From JBHJOF01 sp050330055 (GTDB lineage: Bacteria; Pseudomonadota; Alphaproteobacteria; Kiloniellales; JAKSDN01), in the NCBI GenBank assembly GCA_050330055.1, contig JBHJOF010000013.1, positions 1 to 18,270 on the forward strand: 18,270 bases of DNA, read 5' to 3'. Under the pieces are notes generated by a model. It worked only from the letters and a program-made list of their open reading frames with translations, was not told where the DNA came from and searched no databases. Both the position numbers and the translations under genes were made by a program. Numbering within the stretch: position 1 is the first letter of the stretch; every line of letters begins with the position of its first letter. Positions 7,681 to 16,020 of the stretch are shown here, piece after piece.

Positions 7681-8251
7681 GTGACAGTTCCCTTGATCGT
7701 TCGTTGCGGGATCGAGACGGTTCCGACAACAGCTTGGAGGTCTTCGTTGCAAGGGTCTGCGTTACACCGCCATTGAAGCTCATATCGTGATCGCACGGTG
7801 TCTGCCTTGTTGCCCGCCCCAAGTCGAAACAACAAGCAACAAGAATAGCGCCTTGGTGTTTCCTGCATCCCCTGGCGGGCCCCCCGCTACCGACCTAGGC
7901 AAGAACGCGCACCCTAGTCCCGCGTTCAAGCCGGTCACCACACGTTGCTGCACGTCGATTGCTGAATGCGTTCCGGCACTCAATCAATCATGGGAGGCGA
8001 CGCTATACCGATTCGGGTAAGCCTGTCCGCCTTCGTCAACACGCCAGCATCAAATTTTTCGCTGTCGGGACGGAGAGGACACAGGCCGCGCGCTCTTGCC
8101 GTGACGCGACTCGGCGGCAAGCCGTGACTGGGTCGCGCCACACCGAGCCGTCGCGGGTGGCTTGCGGTGGCGCTGCGCCGAGTCCATCGGCATGTATGCT
8201 AACGACACGAGCGGATCGCCCAGGCGGACACTCGATAGGTCCGGGGCGTTT
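7681..8251. other. 571-bp intergenic region upstream of parA, with a dyad and tandem 7-mer
   Basis: No convincing gene is visible; the short open frames have no ribosome binding site or recognisable domain. CTTGTTGC at 7806-7813 is perfectly repeated in inverted orientation at 7836-7843, and the right arm lies in a direct repeat of CAACAAG (7830-7843). This dyad is 126 bp before the parA start and could be an operator. A second structure (8105-8137) pairs CGCGAC with GTCGCG around an inner CGGC/GCCG stem and may end the cyclase transcript. No confident -35/-10 pair was found for parA. Confidence 0.4.
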
Positions 8252-9493
8252 TCAAGCCAGGGTGAAGGCTTCCTGCAGTCCGGGGATGCCCTTGAGGGCG
8301 TGCGTGCCCAGGGAGTGGAAGTTGCGGCGAGCGAGCTTGGCGATGGCGGCGGAGACCACGACTTCACGGTCGAGCTGCCCGCTCAGCGATTCCAGCCGCG
8401 ACACCAGATTCACGGCCGGGCCGATGACGGTGAAGTCGAGTCGGCTCGCGCTGCCGATGTTGCCGTACATCACGTCGCCGACGTGGATGGCGATGCCGCA
8501 GCGGATCGTGCTCAGTCCGGCCGAGGCGCGGGCCCTGTTGGCCGCGGCGATAGCGGCCAGCGCTTCCTCGGCCGCCTCGCAGGCGGTATCGGCGGCCACG
8601 CAGGCCTCGCCAGGCTCGGCGCGGCAGGGGAAGATCGCCAGCATGCCGTCGCCGATGAACTTCAGGATTTCGCCGCCGTGTCGCTCGACCGCCGTCGCCA
8701 TGCAGTCGTGATAGGCGTTAAGTAGCTCGATCACGCCCTCGAGCGGCAGGCCGCCGGAGAGGCCGGTGAAGTCGCGCAGGTCGCAGTACCATAGCACGGC
8801 GTGGATCACCTCGCCGTCGCCGCGCTTGACGGCGCCGTTCAGGACCCGGCTTCCGGTGCTGGCGCCGACGTAGGTGTCGAGCAGCGCATGTGCGGTCTGG
8901 CGGATGTGACGCACCTCGAGGACCGCGCCGAAGGCGGGCAGGGTGGTTTCGATCAGCGCCAGGTCGTCGTCGCTGAAGCCCTCCGGGCGATTGCTCGCGA
9001 CGCTGATGCCGTTGCGCTGGCCGGTCGAGAAGGGCAGGGCGCGGACCATGTAGTCGGTGAGCCCGCGGGCCCTGAGGTCGGCGAGGATGGCAAAGTCGTC
9101 CGGGCTGTTCGGGTCGTTCAGCCGGCGCCTGATCGGCGGGCCGCCCTCGAAGATCGGCTTGAGCGGCGAGCGCAGGTAAATCGTCGTGTTGCGGATGCCA
9201 TGCTCGCGGTCGAGCTCGACGGCGCCACCGGCCTCCAGGTCCCAGACCAGGCTGCGCGCCGAGATCTGCGGGTGCAGCGTCGGCAGGTGCAGGGTGGCGC
9301 GCGCCAGCGGCACGCCCGCCTCGCGCAACTGCCGGGCAAAGAGGTCGAGCAGCAGGGTCGTCCGGGTCTGGCGGACCCGTTCATCCAGCAGCTGGTCGAT
9401 GATCGGCGCCGCCCGGGCCCGCAGGGCCGATTTCGCGTCCGCTACCGCGGAGCGCATGTCGCTGATGATATCCATCGGCAAGATGTGCGCCAT
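8252..9493 (-). CDS. Class III adenylate cyclase with N-terminal sensor-like region
   Basis: A 413-residue protein. The C-terminal cyclase homology domain (about 228-400) carries the metal-binding aspartates D238 (WYCDLRDFTG) and D282 (KFIGDGMLAIF), the adenine-specifying pair K278 and D353, and transition-state residues N362 and R366 in GPAVNLVSRLE. This set predicts ATP as substrate and cyclic AMP as product. The N-terminal 220 residues have no transmembrane segment; PLFARQLREAG-like helices and IYLRSPLKPIFEGGPPIRRRL resemble the conserved front region of soluble cyclases common in alphaproteobacteria, whose input signal is unknown. The start is uncertain: Met1 has only a weak CAGG upstream, and Met7 or Met13 are possible. 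The gene is divergent from a small lipoprotein gene and lies upstream of parA on the same strand, separated by 571 bp, so co-transcription is doubtful. Confidence 0.88.
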   Translation of the reverse strand: MAHILPMDIISDMRSAVADAKSALRARAAPIIDQLLDERVRQTRTTLLLDLFARQLREAGVPLARATLHLPTLHPQISARSLVWDLEAGGAVELDREHGIRNTTIYLRSPLKPIFEGGPPIRRRLNDPNSPDDFAILADLRARGLTDYMVRALPFSTGQRNGISVASNRPEGFSDDDLALIETTLPAFGAVLEVRHIRQTAHALLDTYVGASTGSRVLNGAVKRGDGEVIHAVLWYCDLRDFTGLSGGLPLEGVIELLNAYHDCMATAVERHGGEILKFIGDGMLAIFPCRAEPGEACVAADTACEAAEEALAAIAAANRARASAGLSTIRCGIAIHVGDVMYGNIGSASRLDFTVIGPAVNLVSRLESLSGQLDREVVVSAAIAKLARRNFHSLGTHALKGIPGLQEAFTLA

Positions 9494-9642
9494 GGCCTGC
9501 AGCTGTACAAGGGCTTCACGAAACTTGTGATCGTGTCAGATTTTGGTCGGCGGCCGCGGCGCCGGCTGGTAAAGCTGGCGCGCTCTCCCTGGCTAGTCCG
9601 GGGGAGCATGCCGGAGCAATCGGGCCCGCGTTTGGGCCATGG

Positions 9643-9647
9643 GGAGG
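9643..9647 (+). promoter_or_regulatory. Ribosome binding site that decides a TTG start
   Basis: GGAGG within GGGGAGGAAG lies five bases before TTG at 9653. It favours TTG over the in-frame ATG at 9608, which has no good Shine-Dalgarno and would give an overlong signal-peptide N-region. Confidence 0.6.
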
Positions 9648-9652
9648 AAGCA

Positions 9653-10063
9653 TTGCAGTGCCTGCGGCAGAGGGCTCGGTTTGGTCTGGCTGGGCTGTTG
9701 CTTGCCGGCCTGGCGCTGGCCGGCTGCGCCACCCAGCCCGGGGTCGAGCGCTGCCGCGAGGATACCCTGCCGGGCGCCTGGCTGGCGGAGGGCTCGGGCA
9801 ACATCTGGTTTTTCCATTCCGACGGCCGCCTGAGCTGTGAGGGCCCCTGCCGCTTTACCGCGGCAACGGGCGCGCCGGTCTCCTGGGCCTATGAGCCCAG
9901 CGCCAATGTGTGGTCGCGGCCACTCGACTATATCAAGCTGACCTTTGCCGAGGCCCGCTTCGAGGGCGTGTTCGGCTCGTTCCGCTGCTATATTGAGGAC
10001 GACGGAGCGCGGCTGCGGCTGCAGCCGGAGGATGAGCCGGCCATGATCTTCGTGCGCCGGTGA
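9653..10063 (+). CDS. Small lipoprotein of unknown function
   Basis: A 136-residue protein read from TTG at 9653. It has a basic N-region (MQCLRQRAR), a hydrophobic core and a lipobox LALAG-C25, so the mature protein should be lipid-anchored from Cys25. Position +2 is Ala and +3 Thr, with no Asp at +2, which fits outer-membrane sorting. The mature part has an IWFFHSDGRLSCEGPC segment and ends in strand-like stretches (KLTFAEARF, MIFVRR). Four further cysteines (34, 62, 66, 112) could form two disulfides. The TWxxxGxGxIxFHxDG style resembles small lipocalin-like extracytoplasmic proteins that report on compound binding, but I do not recognise the family. It is divergent from the cyclase gene and precedes another exported-protein gene by 83 bp, so the two may be co-transcribed. 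Confidence 0.72.
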   Translation: MQCLRQRARFGLAGLLLAGLALAGCATQPGVERCREDTLPGAWLAEGSGNIWFFHSDGRLSCEGPCRFTAATGAPVSWAYEPSANVWSRPLDYIKLTFAEARFEGVFGSFRCYIEDDGARLRLQPEDEPAMIFVRR

Positions 10064-10146
10064 GCGGCGTCCGCAGGGATAGGCAGGCCGGCCGTCCAGT
10101 CTAATCAGGAGCTGTCGTAATACCAATGCACAAGGGGAGTGCGTTC

Positions 10147-10776
10147 ATGCGCGTCCTACCGCTTTTCCTGCCCGCCCTTATCGCCGCCCTGGTCGCGGCC
10201 CTTTCCGTGCCCGTCGCAACAGGGCGCGCCGCCGCTGCGTGGCTCGAGCCCGACGCGGCCTATTCGGCGGTCCGGGTCATGCGATCGGGCGAGATGGAGA
10301 TGCGCGGACCGGTGCATCACGACGACGGCAAGGAGCGCTGGGAGATCGCCACCCAGGGCATGCGCCAGGTGATGATCCGCCGGCCCGACCAGCAACGCAT
10401 GCTGATGATGATGCCGGATATGAACATGGGCATGTGGCTGGACCTGAGCCAGACCCAGCAGATGTCGAGCGCCGAGCACTACGTCGACCGGCAGCCGGAA
10501 GCGCTCGGCCGCGAGGCGCAGGGCGGCGAAATGACAACCAAGTACCGCCTGGTCGAGGATACCGAGCGCGGCTCCTATACCATCCTCTTCTGGGTCACCG
10601 ACGACGGCATCCCCCTGCGCATCGAAGGCTCCAGCGAACAGGGCGGGTTCGAGATGGAGCTGAGCGATCTCAAGCGCGGGCCCCAGGACCCAAGCCTCTT
10701 CGAGCCGCCCGACGGCCTGCAGCTCATGCCCGCCAATCCGGCCATGATGGGCCCGATGATGGGCGGCGGGCAGTAA
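10147..10776 (+). CDS. Methionine-rich periplasmic protein, DUF4412/LolA-like
   Basis: A 209-residue protein. The ATG at 10147 is chosen over 10126 because GGGGAG (10134-10139) sits seven bases before it and the signal peptide then begins directly (MRVLPLFLPALIAALVAALS, cleavage near residue 30). The mature part shows alternating strands, with GKERWEIATQGMRQVMIRRPDQQ, TTKYRLVEDTE and a late segment where SLFEPPDG follows PQDP. This layout is seen in DUF4412 and outer-membrane lipoprotein-sorting-like proteins. About 21 of 209 residues are Met, concentrated at 85-96 (MLMMMPDMNMGM) and 200-205 (MMGPMM). Such clusters can bind Cu(I), but the first cluster also matches the position where relatives carry Met-rich hydrophobic strands. 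The role is unknown; the periplasmic location is well supported. Confidence 0.75.
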   Translation: MRVLPLFLPALIAALVAALSVPVATGRAAAAWLEPDAAYSAVRVMRSGEMEMRGPVHHDDGKERWEIATQGMRQVMIRRPDQQRMLMMMPDMNMGMWLDLSQTQQMSSAEHYVDRQPEALGREAQGGEMTTKYRLVEDTERGSYTILFWVTDDGIPLRIEGSSEQGGFEMELSDLKRGPQDPSLFEPPDGLQLMPANPAMMGPMMGGGQ

Positions 10777-10787
10777 CCAAGACACTT

Positions 10788-10812
10788 CGGCCGGAACCAG
10801 GGGCTCCGGCCG
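10788..10812 (+). terminator. Hairpin after the Met-rich protein gene
   Basis: A perfect 8-bp stem (CGGCCGGA / TCCGGCCG) encloses a 9-base loop, beginning 12 bp after the stop codon. No T-run follows. Confidence 0.5.
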
Positions 10813-10835
10813 GTTGCTACCATTCATGCGGCGGG

Positions 10836-10868
10836 CCAGTCAGGCGGCAGTGACAGCCGCCTGACTGG
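10836..10868. terminator. Strong 13-bp hairpin between convergent genes
   Basis: CCAGTCAGGCGGC at 10836-10848 pairs perfectly with 10856-10868 around a 7-base loop. It lies 39 bp beyond the stop of the reverse small membrane protein gene (10908) and could end transcripts from either side. There is no T-run. Confidence 0.6.
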
Positions 10869-10907
10869 ACTGCACGCCGGCCTCCGCTCTTGGCAGGGCT
10901 GCTTCGC

Positions 10908-11246
10908 CTAGGTGCTCCGCTTGCTCAGCATGTCCGAGCAGGCGCGGATGACGGCCGGATCGGCGGCTTCCTTGCCCGGCAGCGCCACGGCGAAGGTGGT
11001 GGCCAACTGGGTGCGTGCGTCGCGCGCCTGGTAGCCGGTCAGGTCCGTGGTGTCGCCGCTGGCCGCGCGGTGAGCCTGCGCCAGAGAGGAACAGATCGCG
11101 GCTTGGCCGTCGACCCAGGCAGCCTTGATCTTGCTTTCGCTCGAGCTGCTGGTCACCACCCAGCCGGCGCCGAAGGCGACGGCTGTAACGGCAATGCCGC
11201 CGAGTACCACGCCCCAAGAAAAGGGCTTGATCATTTCCTTGTTCAT
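10908..11246 (-). CDS. Small single-pass membrane protein, unknown function
   Basis: A 112-residue protein. The start at 11246 is chosen because GGGAG lies nine bases before the ATG and a transmembrane helix (about 11-32, WGVVLGGIAVTAVAFGAGWVV) follows a short basic N-terminus. Upstream in-frame codons run into AT-rich promoter sequence. The remaining 80 residues should be periplasmic with this N-in topology: a Ser-rich linker, then a helical soluble part (KIKAAWVDGQAAICSSLAQAHRA and the C-terminal ADPAVIRACSDMLSKRS). It has exactly two cysteines, C52 and C103, which could form a disulfide. I do not recognise the family. The gene stands alone, convergent with the Met-rich protein gene and downstream of uvrA on the same strand but with its own predicted promoter. 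Confidence 0.7.
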   Translation of the reverse strand: MNKEMIKPFSWGVVLGGIAVTAVAFGAGWVVTSSSSESKIKAAWVDGQAAICSSLAQAHRAASGDTTDLTGYQARDARTQLATTFAVALPGKEAADPAVIRACSDMLSKRST

Positions 11247-11549
11247 GAAGTCGAGCTCCCGTGGAGGTTTCGTGAGTGCCCCAATTTTTTTATCGATTAC
11301 AGGGTGCCCATAAATTATGGCAAAATTCCAGGATATTTTTACACAAGTTTTTTCTGGGAAATTACAGAAGCTTCCAGCAGAGAAGTACCCGCTGTGCGTG
11401 CCAAAGCCGCTATCGGTTCGGCTTGCGGTGCTGATCGTTCGAAGTCGCAGGACTGTGCGACGAGGCCATCGGACCACTTGTCGGTGCGTTTGCAGCGGCG
11501 GCGCCAAGCCGTGCGGCCCGAATCCAGGCCCTAAGCGTCCTGAGCCGCC
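11247..11549. other. 303-bp intergenic region with an AT-rich island
   Basis: Bases about 11280-11380 are clearly AT-rich against the high-GC surroundings and hold the predicted promoter of the small membrane protein gene, with a CCATAAATTATGG palindrome at 11308-11320. From about 11390 to 11549 base composition returns to the local norm, and nothing recognisable is seen; it is the 3' flank of uvrA. Confidence 0.5.
11296..11323 (-). promoter_or_regulatory. Predicted sigma70-type promoter for the small membrane protein gene
   Basis: On the reverse strand a -35 box TTGCCA (11323-11318) and a -10 box TGTAAT (11301-11296) are 16 bp apart, each one base from consensus. Transcription would start near 11289 and leave a leader of about 43 bases before the ATG at 11246. 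A 6-bp-arm palindrome overlaps the spacer and -35 box. Confidence 0.45.
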
Positions 11550-14477
<2,928 letters not shown>

Positions 14478-14692
14478 GATGGCGGAATCTAGGGGAAGCA
14501 GGGGTCTTCGAACAGCCCCAACTATGAGCCAAAAGACGGACGAAAGCGACGGTCATGACGCGTCCGTGGAAGGCCTGCTGACAGGTCTGGGCAGCGCCGT
14601 TCCTGTGGACAGAAAGCCGGTGGCGGGCCCCGTCCTCAGGCGCTAGAGTCCGCCACTTACAAGGCTTTCCGCAGGCATGGGGACAAAGAAAA

Positions 14693-15163
14693 ATGGCAGG
14701 CAGCGTGAACAAGGTCATCCTGGTGGGCAATCTCGGCCGCGACCCTGAGATCCGCACCACCCAAGACGGCACGCGCGTCGCCAACCTCTCCCTCGCCACC
14801 TCGGAAAGCTGGCGCGACCGCAATAGCGGCGAGCGCCGCGAGCGCACCGAATGGCACCGGGTGGCCATCTTCAACGAGCGCCTGGTCGACGTCGCCGAGA
14901 AGTACCTGCGCAAGGGCTCCAAGGTCTACATCGAGGGCCAGCTACAGACCCGCAAGTGGACCGACCAGAACGGCCAGGAGCGCTACACCACCGAGGTCGT
15001 CCTGCAGCGCTTTCGCGGAGAGTTGACGATGCTCGATTCGCGGAGTAGCGGGGGAGGGGACTTTGCGGAAGCCCCGTCCGGCGACTATCCGGCCCCAGGG
15101 GGCACGGGCCAGGGCAGATCGACGGGTGGCGGCGGCGACCTCGACGACGAAATTCCGTTCTGA
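14693..15163 (+). CDS. ssb: Single-stranded DNA-binding protein
   Basis: A 156-residue SSB. The OB-fold occupies about 1-112 (MAGSVNKVILVGNLGRDPEIR, then TEWHRVAIFNERLVDVAEKYLRKGSKVYIEGQLQTRKW), with conserved tryptophans and VGNLG at the start. A Gly/Ser/Pro-rich linker of about 35 residues follows, and the acidic tip DDEIPF (151-156) is the docking peptide for replication and repair partners. SSB tetramers coat single-stranded DNA in replication, recombination and repair. A GGGGACAAAG stretch lies 5-10 bases before the ATG. The gene is divergent from uvrA and is followed by a hup-like gene 150 bp downstream, then gyrA. Confidence 0.96.
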   Translation: MAGSVNKVILVGNLGRDPEIRTTQDGTRVANLSLATSESWRDRNSGERRERTEWHRVAIFNERLVDVAEKYLRKGSKVYIEGQLQTRKWTDQNGQERYTTEVVLQRFRGELTMLDSRSSGGGDFAEAPSGDYPAPGGTGQGRSTGGGGDLDDEIPF

Positions 15164-15313
15164 TTGTCGCTCGAGACGCGCTCGTCCTCACCTTTGGCCG
15201 GTTCCGCAAGCACGAGACGGGGTGGGCTGGGCATGCTCAAAGAAAGTCTACGCGCCAAGCGTTTAACCTTCGTTCTTTACTATGCTTGTTAACAAAAGGG
15301 AAGAGAAACGACG

Positions 15314-15598
15314 ATGTCCAAGACCGATCTCATTGACTACGTGGCCGAGAATACGGGCCTCAGCAAAAAGCAGGCATCAGAGGCGTTCGACGCGGCCATG
15401 GAAGCGATCGAGCACAGCATCGCCGATGCGCGTCCGGGCGAGAGCATCCGCGTGCCTGGCCTCGGCACCTTCACGGTGCGCCAGCGCAAGGCGCGGATGG
15501 GCCGCAACCCGCAGACCGGCGCCGCGATCCAGATACCGGCCAGCCGCTCGGTTGGCTTCAAGGCGGCCAAATCACTCAAGGAAGCCGCTGCCCGCTAA
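15314..15598 (+). CDS. HU/IHF-family nucleoid DNA-binding protein
   Basis: A 94-residue protein of standard HU length. The N-terminal helical dimerisation part (SKTDLIDYVAENTGLSKKQASEAFDAAMEAI) is followed by the beta-arm region: GLGTFTVRQRKARMGRNPQTG (50-69), the intercalating proline P66 in RNPQTG, and IPASRSVGFKAAKSLKEA. The protein forms dimers that bend DNA. The PQTGAAIQIPAS arm is HU-like, but assignment as HupB rather than an IHF subunit rests on the arm sequence alone. The ATG has an AAGGGAAGAG purine tract 6-15 bases upstream. Upstream bases 15258-15300 are less GC-rich and hold GTTTAAC and GTTAAC, but no confident promoter pair was found. It lies between ssb and gyrA. Confidence 0.93.
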   Translation: MSKTDLIDYVAENTGLSKKQASEAFDAAMEAIEHSIADARPGESIRVPGLGTFTVRQRKARMGRNPQTGAAIQIPASRSVGFKAAKSLKEAAAR

Positions 15599-16020
15599 CC
15601 AGAACGCAAGGTCGCGGAGGGGGCTACGGGCAGTCTTCCGAGCGCCCCGGCCGCGCGGCGCTGCAGGTTGATTCTCGCCGTCAAAGGTGACCGCGTAAGT
15701 CACTGAAAACGCATAGGTTTTCTTTGCGGCTCCGAGTCCTTCCGCCAGGCCGGTTCGAGGCCCCGGGAGACGCCTCCGAGGTTGTTCGCATCTGCGAAAT
15801 CGGCTAGTTTTCCGATGACTTCGCGAACCGGCGCGGCGGCTGCCATTTGGGGGGCGGCGACCGCGTCAGCCGTACCGCTTCCAGACGCAAGATCGACCAG
15901 GCGTTCGGCCGTCGGCGCGGCGCGCAAGTGTCGCCGCAGCAGCGCCGGAACGCCCGAGGAGGGCCGGCCCGCGATGTTCAAGACCCGGACCGACCGGACC
16001 ACAGCAGACAGGACGACCGC
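15599..16020. other. 422-bp intergenic region between the HU gene and gyrA
   Basis: No convincing gene. GAAAAC/GTTTTC (15705-15710 and 15717-15722) forms a small AT-rich hairpin about 107 bp after the HU stop. A weak sigma70-like candidate for gyrA is TTGTTC (15782-15787), 17 bp, TAGTTT (15805-15810); the match is poor. A frame from ATG at 15974 encodes 16 residues (MFKTRTDRTTADRTTA) and ends TTGA, overlapping the gyrA start. Confidence 0.4.
16010..16013 (+). promoter_or_regulatory. Ribosome binding site supporting the TTG start of gyrA
   Basis: AGGA lies seven bases before TTG at 16021. No ATG is available upstream in this frame within the leader, and the first in-frame ATG (16084) falls inside the conserved N-terminal helix. 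Confidence 0.45.

Noticed and set aside
7780..8020. Short open frames on both strands in the parA upstream gap
   Set aside because: No Shine-Dalgarno, no domain, and overlapping frames on opposite strands typical of chance.
9526..9541. CRP-like site upstream of the cyclase (TGTGATCGTGTCAGAT)
   Set aside because: Only the left half matches TGTGA; the right half does not match TCACA.
14478..14692. LexA/SOS box between uvrA and ssb
   Set aside because: GAAC at 14505 is followed seven bases later by ACTA rather than a second GAAC, and no other GTTC/GAAC pair with seven-base spacing was found.
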